Shown: one piece after another, positions 26,185 to 37,024 of the stretch
Position numbering within the stretch: position 1 is the first letter of the stretch
How the letters are laid out: each line of letters starts with the position of its first letter
Source of the DNA: SZUA-36 sp963753105
GTDB taxonomy: Bacteria > Pseudomonadota > Gammaproteobacteria > Xanthomonadales > SZUA-36
Direction: 5' to 3'
Length of the DNA: 64,000 bases
Assembly: GCA_963753105.1 (NCBI GenBank)
Contig: CAVWBD010000001.1
Location: 1,054,001 to 1,118,000 of the forward strand
Translations under genes and position numbers: made by a program
Notes under the pieces: model-generated
Seen by the model: the letters and a program-made list of their open reading frames with translations, nothing else
Database searches by the model: none
Told to the model about the DNA's origin: nothing

Positions 26185-26450
26185 CTTGCGATCTGCACTC
26201 CATCCATGGACATAAGCGTGCCCCGGGAAGGAATACCCGGCGCAGCTAGGGAGATGTTCTGTGCTCCCTTGCGAAGTACCATTCATCCATGGCATCGTCG
26301 CTCCTGCGCGCGATTGAATTTAGCACCTCGCTTTAGTGAACCTGATCGCACCGTACATCCCTGTACTCCTTGCGATCTACACTCCATCCATGGAGATCGC
26401 CGCTCCTGCGCGTCCCTGCGCCCGCGGCATACACTCCATCCATGGAGATA
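26185..26450. repeat. Short CCATCCATGG-type repeats
   Basis: ACTCCATCCATGG-like units occur at about 26197, 26281, 26385 and 26432, often followed by CGCTCCTGCGCG. One copy of the GGGTATTCCTTCCC arm is present in reverse at about 26221-26245. The units are spaced by about 50-100 bp, and they are not a CRISPR, since spacer lengths vary. Confidence 0.6.
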
Positions 26451-26475
26451 AAAAAACGCCGGCTTGCGCCGGCGT
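26450..26475 (-). terminator. Rho-independent terminator of the RND efflux operon
   Basis: On the minus strand an 8-bp perfect stem (ACGCCGGC / GCCGGCGT, four-base loop; 26456-26475) is followed by seven T's. It lies 25 bp past the end of the RND gene. Confidence 0.88.
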
Positions 26476-26500
26476 AAGTTCTGAGGTTAAGCCGTCTGGC

Positions 26501-29500
26501 TTAAGGAGTTGTCGTCCCTGCATCAGAATGTGATTTGCCCGGCAGTTTGCTTAATACCGAGGTTTTGGTCCTGCTGAAGAATGCCCCGATGTCCAGCCCG
26601 ATACCATACAGCGAGGGCACCATCAGCAGGGTTACAAAGAAGGCGGCGAATACACCGAAGGCCAGTGCGACCACGATGGGTTGCAGGAATGCGGCCTGGA
26701 TGGAGCGTTCCAGCATCATCGGTGTCAGGCCCACGATGGTGGTAACCGAGGTCAGCAGGATCGGTCTGAAGCGGATTACACCGGCCTCGATGATGGCTTC
26801 GCGCGGCGCCAGCCCCTTGTCTCGCAACCGGTTGCAGTAATCCATCAATACCAGGTTGTCATTGACCACCACGCCCGCTGCTGCGGCAATACCGAAATAA
26901 CTGAATATGGCCATTGTCATGCCAAGTACGGCGTGACCAATGATGGCGCCGACAAAGGCATAGGGCATGGCGACGAGAATCAGTATCGGTTGCCAGTAAC
27001 TGCGGAATGCCACCGCCAGCATCGTGTACATGGCGAAGAAGGCGATCAGGTACAAGCCTATGACCTCTTCGATAAAGCGTTGTTCACCTTCGGCCTGGCC
27101 CACGGCACCACGGTCAATACCCGGATAACGTTTCTCCCATTCGGGGAAGAAATTATCTTCCAGGTCTTTCATGATGTCTTCGCGCACGTTTTCTTTCAGG
27201 TCCGCGCTGATACGTGCAGCACGGCTGCCATTGCGGCGCTGTATCCGCGAGATACCAGGTGCGTATTCGAGATCGGCAACTGCCAGCAGGGGCAGTTCAC
27301 GGCCGTCACTGGTACGCACGCGGAAGTTCTTGAGGCTTTCGATGGAACGCCTGGATTCGAGCGGGTAACGAACCTTGACCCGTACATCCTGGCCGTCACG
27401 CGGCAGGCGTTGTACTTCTTCACCAAAATAGGCCTGGCGCACCTGGCGGTTGACATCGGCCAGTGTCAGGCCGAGTTTGGCCGTCCCCGGCTTCATCGTC
27501 AGGCGGATCTCCTCGTTGGCGCCTTCGAGGTTGTTACGGATGTCGTAAACGGTTTCAAAAGTGCGTAACTGGTTTTCAACATCGGCTGTTGCGGCACGCA
27601 AGACGTCGAGATCGGGGTGCCGGATGGACAGTTCGAAGTCCGGGTCGTTTTGGCCGAGTGTGTGCTGCACGGAAACCTCGCGCGCGTCGGGCACATCACC
27701 CATCAGCTCGCGCAAGCGGACGGATGCATCCTTGGCGCTCATGTCGCGGACTTCCGGTGGTGCCAGCTTGACGATGGCCAGCACGCTGTCACGGCGTGAG
27801 CGGGTGTACCAGTTTTCGATCAACTGGCCCTCGCCCTCGGTTCGTTCATTGACTTCCTCGACCAGAGCCAGCTCCGCCTCCTGCAGCTGGGCCAGGATTT
27901 CAAGGGCGCGGCTGTACGGTGCACCTTCAGGCATGACCACGTTGACAATGATTTCATCGGATTCGATATCCGGCATGAAGGCCTTTTTGACCCAGCCCGT
28001 GCTGAACATGCCAAACACGATGATCAGCACACCGATGAAAATACTGGTGGTCAGGTAGCGGTGATCGATCGACCAGGTGGCAATCTTGCGATAATGGTCT
28101 TGTGAGAAATTCAGGATGCTGTCGGCAACGCGCTTCTGGAATTTTCCGAAGCCCTTCAAATCGTGCCGTACTTTCATGGACGATAGGTGTGATGGCAGGA
28201 TTAACAAAGATTCGACCAGTGAAAAACCCAGGGCCAGGATCACAACCCAGGTGATGTGCCGGGTGAATTCAGAGGTGGAACCGCTCACGAATAGCCAGGG
28301 CATGAAAGCCATCACGGTGGTGATAACGCCGAAGACGACCGGTTTGGCAACCAATTGGGCTCCGGCGATGGAAGCATTAACGCCACCGCCGATGCGGTGC
28401 GCTTCACTGTGTATGCCTTCACCGACGACGATCGCGTCATCGACCACGATACCCAGCACCAGCAGGAAGGCAAAGGTGGACAGCATGTTCAGCGAGACAC
28501 CCACGGAACCCAACAATACAAAGGCACCCGCATAAGCCGTCGCGATACCCACGGCCACCCAGAAGGCGACGATCGGGCGCAGGGTCATCAAGAGGACGAA
28601 CATGACCAGCACCAGTCCCATGGCAGCGGAGCTGCCGATGGTTTTCATACGGCCTTTGAAGTCCACTGCGTTATCGGTCCACAGGGTCAGCGAAGCGCCC
28701 TCCGGCAGGCTTTCGCGCCGTTCCTCGATCCACTTGTTGACGGATTCAGAGGCCTTGACGATATCCATGATCTCGGTGGACATGAACTGCAGCAGTACGG
28801 CCGGTTCGCCGTTGAGGGTGGCCAGGATCGGGTTGTCCTCGAAGCCGTCAATGACGGTTGCTACATCACCGACACGGATGATGCCGCCATCGCCGGTTTC
28901 GCGGATGATGATCCTGTTGAACTCGGATTCGGTATCGGCCTGGCTGCGTACTTTTAGCTGGTAGGTGCCGACCTCGGTGCGCACCTGGCCCGCCGACTGG
29001 TTAATGGAGGTGTTGCGGATCGCCTGGGCAACCTCGGAGAAACTCAGGCCATAGCGTTGCAAGGCATCTTCGGAGACTTCGATGGAAACCTCTTCCTGGC
29101 GCACCCCGAACAACTGCACCAGGCTGACGGCTTCCAGTTGTGCCGCCTCGCGCCGGAGGGTTTCAGCCAGGCGTTTGAGTTCACGTTCACCCAGGTCACC
29201 GTGCACGGCGACACGCATGAACTCGTTTTGATTGACGAACTGCTGGACCTGGGGTGGTTCCATATCACGCGGGAATGAGGAGATCGAATCCAGGCGGATT
29301 TTCACGTCGTTCATGAACTGGGTGAAATCGACCTGTTGTTCGGCCAGGATGGTGACCTGGCCAAAACCTTCGGCGGCGGTTGAGCGGACCCACTCGATGG
29401 AGTCCAGGTCGCGGATCGACTCTTCGATACGGGCGACGAGTTGCTCTTCAACTTCCTGCGGGGCGGCGCCCGGCCAGGCAACCGTGATCTGCAAGGCCGG

Positions 29501-29629
29501 GAAGCGGACCTGTGGGTCCATCTCGCGTTCCATCTGGGAAAAGCCAATCGTGCCGGCTACGAAGATACCGATCATGACCAGGTTCGCGGCTACGGAATTT
29601 CGTGCCCACCAGGCAATTAAACCATTCAT
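26501..29629 (-). CDS. RND-family efflux transporter permease
   Basis: This 1042-residue inner-membrane pump has the AcrB/CzcA-like architecture. The first transmembrane helix is at the N-terminus (MNGLIAWWARNSVAANLVM), a periplasmic porter domain follows, then a membrane bundle with GIVVDDAIVVGEG (the proton-relay Asp pair). The second half repeats this, with AAGVVVNDNLVLMDYCN. It is intact. The adaptor gene lies 30 bp upstream; no outer-membrane TolC partner is adjacent. Substrate cannot be told, but the class is HAE/AcrB-like, not metal-type. Confidence 0.93.
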   Translation of the reverse strand: MNGLIAWWARNSVAANLVMIGIFVAGTIGFSQMEREMDPQVRFPALQITVAWPGAAPQEVEEQLVARIEESIRDLDSIEWVRSTAAEGFGQVTILAEQQVDFTQFMNDVKIRLDSISSFPRDMEPPQVQQFVNQNEFMRVAVHGDLGERELKRLAETLRREAAQLEAVSLVQLFGVRQEEVSIEVSEDALQRYGLSFSEVAQAIRNTSINQSAGQVRTEVGTYQLKVRSQADTESEFNRIIIRETGDGGIIRVGDVATVIDGFEDNPILATLNGEPAVLLQFMSTEIMDIVKASESVNKWIEERRESLPEGASLTLWTDNAVDFKGRMKTIGSSAAMGLVLVMFVLLMTLRPIVAFWVAVGIATAYAGAFVLLGSVGVSLNMLSTFAFLLVLGIVVDDAIVVGEGIHSEAHRIGGGVNASIAGAQLVAKPVVFGVITTVMAFMPWLFVSGSTSEFTRHITWVVILALGFSLVESLLILPSHLSSMKVRHDLKGFGKFQKRVADSILNFSQDHYRKIATWSIDHRYLTTSIFIGVLIIVFGMFSTGWVKKAFMPDIESDEIIVNVVMPEGAPYSRALEILAQLQEAELALVEEVNERTEGEGQLIENWYTRSRRDSVLAIVKLAPPEVRDMSAKDASVRLRELMGDVPDAREVSVQHTLGQNDPDFELSIRHPDLDVLRAATADVENQLRTFETVYDIRNNLEGANEEIRLTMKPGTAKLGLTLADVNRQVRQAYFGEEVQRLPRDGQDVRVKVRYPLESRRSIESLKNFRVRTSDGRELPLLAVADLEYAPGISRIQRRNGSRAARISADLKENVREDIMKDLEDNFFPEWEKRYPGIDRGAVGQAEGEQRFIEEVIGLYLIAFFAMYTMLAVAFRSYWQPILILVAMPYAFVGAIIGHAVLGMTMAIFSYFGIAAAAGVVVNDNLVLMDYCNRLRDKGLAPREAIIEAGVIRFRPILLTSVTTIVGLTPMMLERSIQAAFLQPIVVALAFGVFAAFFVTLLMVPSLYGIGLDIGAFFSRTKTSVLSKLPGKSHSDAGTTTP

Positions 29630-29659
29630 TTGCTGTGCCTCTTTTGCGTTGTTTATGGC

Positions 29660-30829
29660 TTAGCTTTGCTGTTTGCGGCTGATGGCGCGGACTTCCATGC
29701 CATCAACGGCGGCCGGGATCGTCGAGGTGACGACCTTGTCGCCAACTTCCACGCCGGTACTGACCAACACGGTTTCTTCGGAGGTGGAAATGATCTCGAC
29801 GGTGCGGATTTCCAGACGGTTCTGGTCGTTGATCACGTAGACCTTGTCCGCACTGCGCAGGGCCAGGCGTGGCAATACCATCGCGGGCTGGCTGTTAACA
29901 CCGGCGATCTCGGCGTGTACGAACATACCCACGGCCATTGGCGCACCATGATCAGCACCGAGACCATAGGGGTCTTCAACCTCGGCCACTGCATAAATCA
30001 TACGTGTCTGTTGGTCAACCGAGGCGTGGGTGCGCACGATGCGTCCGGTCCAAAAATATTCTTTGCTGCCAACATGTGCCGAGAACTGAACGACGGGTGC
30101 GTTGAATTCATCAGCAGTGAAACCCATCGGCAGGTTCAGTTCGGCCAGTTGTGAATCGGTCAGCGGCAGACGGACTTCCACGATGCCGGTGGAAAATACG
30201 CGGCCCAGTTTGGTGCCCGCGCTAACATATTGGCCAATGCCGACGTTCTTTTCACGTACACGGCCCAGGAAGGGCACATTGATCTCGGTACGCGCCACGT
30301 TCAAACGGGCTTCTTTCAGGTCGGCTTCGGCGGCCAGTAGCTTGGATTCTGCTTCCAGGACCTGTGGTTTGTTCAGCGCATACGGGGTGGGTTCACCAGA
30401 AGTGCGTTTGTCCAGCCAGTGGTCTTCCTTGATCTTGGCGTTGGCGAGCTCGCGTTGTACCCCGACCGTCGCTTCGGCGACCCGTGCCTCTGCGCGGATA
30501 ACGGCCAACTTGTAGTTGGTGTCGTCAATCTTGATCAGGGTTTCACCAGGGCCAAATTCGGCGCCTTCTGCAAATGATGCAGAAATACCCACGATGCGGC
30601 CTGAGACCTGTGGTATCAGGTCAATCTCGGTCTTGGGGCGTACTTCACCCTGGGTCATGACCGAAATGGTCACCTCATCCGATGTCACTTCATCAACATA
30701 AAGTGATACCAGGCGATGGGAGTCTTCCTTTTTCTCAGGTGCGGGTTTGGCAGCACTCAGGGCCTGCACAACACCGATACTGACTACGAGGACGATGATA
30801 GGGGCGACAATTTTCAACAGCTTTTTCAC
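29660..30829 (-). CDS. Periplasmic adaptor (membrane fusion protein) of the RND pump
   Basis: This 389-residue protein has an N-terminal membrane anchor, a barrel-sandwich (lipoyl-like) domain (IDLIPQVSGRIVGISASF), a short coiled-coil hairpin, the mirror lipoyl half (VPFLGRVREKNVGIGQYVSAG), and a beta-barrel C-terminus. It bridges the RND permease and an outer-membrane channel. It is the first gene of the pair. Confidence 0.92.
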   Translation of the reverse strand: MKKLLKIVAPIIVLVVSIGVVQALSAAKPAPEKKEDSHRLVSLYVDEVTSDEVTISVMTQGEVRPKTEIDLIPQVSGRIVGISASFAEGAEFGPGETLIKIDDTNYKLAVIRAEARVAEATVGVQRELANAKIKEDHWLDKRTSGEPTPYALNKPQVLEAESKLLAAEADLKEARLNVARTEINVPFLGRVREKNVGIGQYVSAGTKLGRVFSTGIVEVRLPLTDSQLAELNLPMGFTADEFNAPVVQFSAHVGSKEYFWTGRIVRTHASVDQQTRMIYAVAEVEDPYGLGADHGAPMAVGMFVHAEIAGVNSQPAMVLPRLALRSADKVYVINDQNRLEIRTVEIISTSEETVLVSTGVEVGDKVVTSTIPAAVDGMEVRAISRKQQS

Positions 30830-31522
30830 GGTAAACCTCTTTTGTGTATTTCAACCGCACATAAAAATGGGCGGATGTTTTTATTCAGCACTTTCATGCG
30901 CCTGTAAACACCAGCCCTTTTGTAGCAAACACATTTATATGTCTGACGATCTATTCTTGTTATTGGTTACACTTTTGGACCCTTTCGGAATGACCAGTTC
31001 TTCAAGGACAGGTATATGAGACCATGAATTTTGGGGTGGCGCATGGGCCATAAGTCAGTGTTGTACGTCAGTAACACACCTTTTATCGGATTTTGGGCAA
31101 AAACTGACAGGAAATCAGTCGCCGGAGACGTTTTCCTGTGAGTTATGAAAAATCTGTCCGGGTGGACTACGCTTATACACATACCCAAAGGATACTTTTA
31201 CCACGTTTTAATGTTTATATTAGAAAAACTTTATATAAATTTAACTTTTATATTTGGTTGACATCCACCTGCAAAAAGTAGCAAAGTATTCAATGCGTAA
31301 GTACCTTTGAGGGACACACCATTAGATGGAAAACAATAAGTTATCAGTTAAATTTTAGTAAAAACATGAATTAATGAGTGGTTAGAGACCAAGGATCGGT
31401 CTGAATTTGCAAGTGGTCTGGCTGTATAGGTGGGCAGATTAACGTCTGTTATGGTCAGTAAATTCGGAAAGCCGGGGACATTTTGTTGCCGGTGAGATTT
31501 ATATATTTTGGGGAGTATTATT
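30830..31522. promoter_or_regulatory. Long AT-rich leader before the giant surface protein gene
   Basis: This region of about 690 bp is much more AT-rich than its surroundings, most of all at 31190-31380. It contains the promoter of the efflux operon (minus strand, proximal end) and that of the surface gene (plus strand). A TTGACA at 31258 could be a -35 box, but a matching -10 is not convincing. GGGGAG at 31510-31515 is the ribosome binding site of the ATG at 31523. No gene is visible. Confidence 0.45.
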
Positions 31523-34500
31523 ATGCAGTCTTTAGCGTCACGCGCGCCCGTCGTTGATGTACGGTTGGGTTATAAAACACTTCTATTCATTTGTCTTCTA
31601 GCTTGCTTCAGTTTCAGTTCTGCTGCGCTGGCACAATTGGGCCAGGTTGAAAAAATGGGTACTGCCTGTGCTGGCACGTACAACCCAAACCTGAGCTGTA
31701 ATTCCAATGACATCGAAATCAACGATGTCTCGCAGATGACGCTTGCTGAAGGCGGACAGGCGCCGGTTGCATCCTGCGTCGAGGGTGAAACAGTCACGCT
31801 CGATATCAAGCTGACCACCTTGCTCAACGCTTCCGGGCGTTACGACAGCCTGTTCTGGATCGGCGAGCAGGGCCAGAACCCGCGTGGCACCACCGGCACC
31901 TGTTACGTATCGTCCCTGCCGGACGATCCTGACAGCACGTTTATTCTCGACCTGGAGGGTGACGGTGATCAGTGCAATGACACCAACAGTTCCGGGACTA
32001 CCCCGGTCGAGCAGTACATGATGCAGGTGGAAACCCTGTGTATCGACCAATACTCACCCGATCCTGGCGGCACCGATCCCGATGACGTGATCGCTGTGCC
32101 GGATGGTGAACTGGACATATTCGTGCTGGTCACGTGGTTCCAGAACAATAACCTGCGTTGTGGTATCGGTCCGGATCCTGCAAACCCACCTGACGGTGTG
32201 CTTTCAATGACACCGGGTGTTAATCCCAAGTGCGACGCGGCCCTGTTGCTGGGTATCGACGTAGAAGTCCTGGAAGCGGCCACCATCCAGGTGGTCAAGA
32301 ACTCTTCGGGCGGTGAAGGCGCATTTGATTTCACCACCGATATCCCAGGCTTGAGCCCGGGCTTTACACTGGACACCACGGGTGACGGCACTGAGTCCAC
32401 AGCAGTCATCCAGCTCAACGAAGGGGAAGTCGGTGTCACTTACAACATTACGGAAACCGTACCTGCCGGCTGGTCGCTGGCTTCCGCGACTTGCTCCAAC
32501 GGTGACGGCACCCCTCCGCCGTTACGCCGCTTGACACCCAAAACGTTGTTTGTACCTTCAATGATGCGGCGCTGGGATCAGTGACCGTTATCAAGAACAC
32601 CGTTGGCGATAATGGCAGTTTTGACTTCACCAGTGACTTACCAGGCGGCAATTTCAATATTGCAACAGCCGGCAATACCGGTATGTACAGCGAAAGCAAC
32701 GTACCTGCCGGGACTTACAGCATCGTCGAAACCGTACCGGCCGGCTGGGCACTGAGTTCCGCGACCTGCTACTGACGGCAGCCCTCCGGATGCATTGGTT
32801 CTCAGCGATGGTGAGACCGTGACCTGTACTTTTGTTGATACCAAAGACGGTTTGATTATCGTCGATAAAGTGACGCTCCCGGGTGAATCACCACAAAGCT
32901 TCACCTTTACGCCGAGCTGGGGTGCACCATTCGGCCTGACTGACACCGATACGCCAGAATTATCAGGCTTCCTTACTCCGGGTACCTATAGTGTTGCCGA
33001 AACTGTACCGGCAGGCTGGGTGTTGTCAGATGTTACCTGTATTGGAGTAGCAGATGACCGGGAGGTTGACGATATTGAAGATCCGGCAGCCATCGACCTG
33101 GATCCGGGCGAGGTGGTGACCTGCGTATTCACCAATACCCAGGACGGTTCTATCGAGGTAGTCAAGAACCTCTCTGCCACCGGACCTGCGGTTGAAACCT
33201 TTGGCTTCACCAGCAACTTCAACGGCACTTTTGACCTGACGGGTCATGGAGACTCTACCGGTGCAATTGCAGTCACACCGGGTAGTGGTTACACCGTTAC
33301 GGAAGATGATCCGACCGCTGATGGCTGGGCCAATACGGGCGCAAGCTGTACGGGTGGAGATGACCCGACGATCGAGTATTAACGTGTCTCCGGGTGAGGC
33401 AGTGGTGTGTACCTTCACCAACACGCCGTTGGGTAGTGCGACCATCATCAAGAACACGGTCGGTGGTGACGACACCTTCGACTTTATCGGTGACGCGCCG
33501 TTCAACGGTTTGCAATTGACAACGATCGCCGGTACGGCTTCCGAGGACTTTACCTATGAATTGCTGGCCGGCGCGTATGACGTGACCGAAGATCCAATCC
33601 CCGCAGGCTGGGTATTGACCGATGTTGGTTGCGTGGAAGACGGTGTCCAGGATTCGGGTGCAGTCAACCCGACTGCCACGTTGAACGTGGAATTGGCCGA
33701 AACGGTTACCTGTACCTTTGAGAACACGGCTGACGGCACGCTGATTATCCGCAAGGAAACCCTGCCCGATGGTGCGGCGCAGGGCTTCGACTTTGTTGGT
33801 GACGCAGCGGGTACGATTCATGATTACAGCGCGACAGCGGAAGAAATCGTGGTATCCGGACAGCCGGGTACTTATTCATCGGCCGAAACCGTTCCGCCGG
33901 GCTGGGAGCTGACGGACATCGATTGTGTCGGCCAGAGCGATGTCTCTATCGGTGTAGGCACTGATGCCTTTGAGCCGGGTGATACCAATGTTACCGTGGA
34001 CCTGGAAGCCGGTGACACGGTGATCTGTACCTTTGAAAATACTGCCGCGGGCAGTATCACGATCGAGAAAATGACGGGTGGCGGTGTTAATGCGTTTACC
34101 TTCAACACTGATTTCGACGGCAGCTTCCAGCTTGATACCAGTGGTGGTAACAACCCGGCCAGCCAGACGTTCTCTAACCTGTTGCCGGGCAGCTACATGA
34201 TCTCCGAAGTGATCCCGAGCAACTGGGCGCTGGCCTCCATCAGTTGCAGCGTGGATGTTGCCAGCACCATTACCATTGGCGGCGCAGGCGGATTTGATCC
34301 GGGCGATACGAGTGTGACTATCGACCTGGTGGACGGTGAGGCTATCACCTGCAGATTCACCAATGTCGCCTTTGGCAATATCATCGTGGACAAGGTCACG
34401 GATCCGCAGGGTTCGTCGCAGAGCTTTGATTTCACCAGCAACTACGGTGCGCCGTTCAGCCTGACCGATGGTGATACACCAAACGATTCCGGTCTGATAG

Positions 34501-36203
34501 AGCCGAGTTGGACGGGCGGTCTCTACAACGTTGCCGAAACCGTGCCCGCGGGTTGGGACCTGACATCGGCGACCTGTACCGGTGAAGGCAATACGCCGCA
34601 GGCGATTGACCTGGGAGCTGGTGAAACGGTGACATGTACGTTCGTCAACACCATCCAGCCCGCCACTATCATCGTCGAGAAACAGACCGATCCGGATGGC
34701 TCGACCGAGGACTTCGGATTCACGACGGATTACGGTTCACCATTCAGCTTGATGGATGGCCAGACCAATAATTCCGGCCCGTTGCTGCCGACCTCCGAGG
34801 CGGGTACTTACTCCGTCGCTGAGGATGCAGAAGCCGGTTGGGATTTGACCTCTGCAACTTGTGACGATGGCAGCCCGATCAATGCGATCGATCTGAGCCC
34901 GGGTGAAACGGTGACGTGTACGTTTACCAACACCATCCAGCGCGGCAACATCATCGTTGACAAGGTGACCGATCCTGCGGGCTCAACCCAGTCGTTTGCC
35001 TTCAACCTCTCGGGTACGGGTGTGAACCTGGACTTTGCGCTGACCGATGCGGCCACGCCGTACAACAGCGGCGACCTGTTGCCGACGTCTGAGAACGGTC
35101 CCTACAACGTGGCTGAGACGCTACCGAATGGTTGGGATGCGACCTCTGCGATCTGTGACGATGGCAGCCCCGCCGACGCGGTCGTTCTGGATCCGGGTGA
35201 GACGGTGACGTGTACATTCACCAACACCATCCAGCGCGGCACGATCATCGTAGAGAAGTTGACCGATCCGGATACATCCCTGGTCGAGTTCGAGTTCACC
35301 ACCAGCTATGACGTCGATCCGTTCATGCTGGGTCACGGTGGCCAGGACAACTCCGGGCCGTTGCTGCCGACCTCGGAATCGGGCACCTACGCCGTTACCG
35401 AGGCCTTGCCAGCGGGTTGGAGCCTGGATTCTGCGACCTGTGACGATGGCAGCGATCCGGCGACTATTGACCTGGGCCCGGGTGAAGTGGTGACGTGTAC
35501 GTTTACCAACAGCATCCTGCGCGGCAACATCGTTGTCGAGAAACAGACCCTGCCGGATGGCTCGCCGGAGATATTCTTCTTCTCCAGTAACTTTGACGGT
35601 CCATTCGACCTCGAAGACGATGAGCAGTACGATTCCGGTGACCTGTTGCCGAGTTCCGAAGCACTTACCGCGACTTATTCGGTAAGCGAAGATGCCACGG
35701 AAGGTTGGGACATGACCGACGCGACCTGTACGGGTAGCGTATCCGGTGCCGAAGACCCTGCTGCCATCGTGTTGGATCCTGGCGAAACCGTCACTTGCGT
35801 GTTCGAAAACACCCAGCGCGCGAGCATTTTGATCATCAAGGAACTGGTTAATCTGCCTGATGGCGAGTTCTGTTGGGATGTTCTCGGGCCGGATGTGGAT
35901 GACAGTTTCTGCATCCAGACATCGGGTGGAACCGGATCTGGCGGCGATGATAACCTGTTGCCTGGGTTCTACAGCTTCAACGAGATCATCAATGGGTCAT
36001 ATTTCGTAGCCAGCATGGATTGCAGCAATGGAGACACTGCGGAAGCGTTATATCTTGAACCGGGCGGCGAGGTGACATGTACGTTTGTCAACATGCCGGC
36101 CACTTCCGTACCGGTCAATAACCCGTTGGCACTGACAATGCTGATCCTGATGATGCTGGCCGCAGGCTGGTATTTCAGACCGGCGCATATGCGCAGATTC
36201 TGA
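31523..36203 (+). CDS. Giant repeat-containing surface protein with C-terminal sorting tail (three apparent frameshifts)
   Basis: Corrected length is about 1559 residues. A Sec signal (ending AALAQ) precedes a unique domain of about 240 residues, then about thirteen consecutive repeats of 80-110 residues. Each repeat opens with a strand such as IIVDKVTDPxGS and closes with YxVxETVPAGW, then ATC and GETVTCTF. The two cysteines could form a disulfide in each repeat. They look like prealbumin-like beta domains of surface adhesins. The C-terminus has a VPVNNPLALTML motif, a hydrophobic helix and a basic end, like IPTL/exosortase-type tails. The frame is broken by a one-base loss at about 32515 and one-base gains at about 32770 and 33380. 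The start at 31523 has a GGGGAG ribosome binding site. Confidence 0.8.
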
Positions 36204-36225
36204 GTTAATCTTTAAGCATTGAAAG

Positions 36226-36253
36226 AAGGCCCGGGAAACCGGGCCTTTTTTTT
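36226..36253 (+). terminator. Rho-independent terminator of the surface protein gene
   Basis: A nine-base stem AAGGCCCGG-GAAA-CCGGGCCTT is followed by a run of T's, 22 bp past the stop. Confidence 0.93.
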
Positions 36254-36278
36254 GATCCAACGCGGGTTTGATAGAAAG

Positions 36279-36890
36279 CTAAAAACGGAAACCGATATGT
36301 GCGCCGTAGACCATCGGGTCGATTTCCACCGTGCCGATGCTGGTACCGTCCAGCTTGGCCTTGGTTTCGATGTTGGCATAGCGCACTTCAACGTTAAAAA
36401 ACACGTTGTCGCTGATCAGGACATCGAAACCGCCCTGGATGGCGTAACCCCAGCTGTCACCAAGGCTGAGGTTCGTTCCCTCGAGGAGGCCGGTCGTTTT
36501 TTCGCTGAAGAAGTTGGTGTAGTTCAGGCCGATACCGACATAGGGCTGGACGGTTGCCGTGGGCCGCATGCGGTATTGCAGGCTGACGGTCGGCGGCAGG
36601 TGCTTGGTGCTGCCGACTTTCGGGCCTCCGACCAGTGAGATGTCGTGTTCGAAAGGTACGGCGGCGAGTACTTCCACGGCCCACATATCCGTCATCATAT
36701 AGGTGAAACCAACCGTTGCGCTGACGGCATCGTCAACCGATACGATTTCATGGTTATCGGTTTTTGGATCGACATCCATGGCGCCAACACGCAGCAGCCA
36801 GTCACCCGGCTCATAAGCCGTGGCCGTATTAACAAACCCCAGACCCAAGGCAATACCCGCAATTACTGTGGTTCTCAATGCATTTTTCAT
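36279..36890 (-). CDS. ompW: Outer membrane protein OmpW
   Basis: This 203-residue eight-stranded barrel has a Sec signal (cleavage near TATA-YE), the OmpW-typical GDWLLRVGAMDVDP opening, a YMMTDMWAVEVLAAVPF strand, and a C-terminal GFRF. OmpW proteins make hydrophobic channels through the outer membrane. It faces the surface gene, with which it may share the terminator region. Confidence 0.95.
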   Translation of the reverse strand: MKNALRTTVIAGIALGLGFVNTATAYEPGDWLLRVGAMDVDPKTDNHEIVSVDDAVSATVGFTYMMTDMWAVEVLAAVPFEHDISLVGGPKVGSTKHLPPTVSLQYRMRPTATVQPYVGIGLNYTNFFSEKTTGLLEGTNLSLGDSWGYAIQGGFDVLISDNVFFNVEVRYANIETKAKLDGTSIGTVEIDPMVYGAHIGFRF

Positions 36891-37024
36891 ATCAACATTT
36901 CCTTGTTTGCTTGAAATTCGGGGTATTTATATCACAGATTCCGGTCTTTTTGCCCGCCAGCCCGGCAAACCGGCACCCGGCTTTGTAATAGAATTGCGCC
37001 TTGGGCATACGCAGGCAGATAAAA

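Noticed and set aside
26185..26450. Possible CRISPR array
   Set aside because: The repeated unit is only about 13 bp, spacing varies from roughly 50 to 100 bp, and no cas genes are present.
25603..26533. Short ORFs in the repeat region (79, 62, 108, 65 codons plus; 163, 79 codons minus)
   Set aside because: They are made of repeat sequence, with no ribosome binding sites or conserved protein features.
26681..27568. 295-codon plus-strand ORF opposite the RND permease
   Set aside because: Antisense shadow frame; the RND reading frame is complete and conserved throughout.
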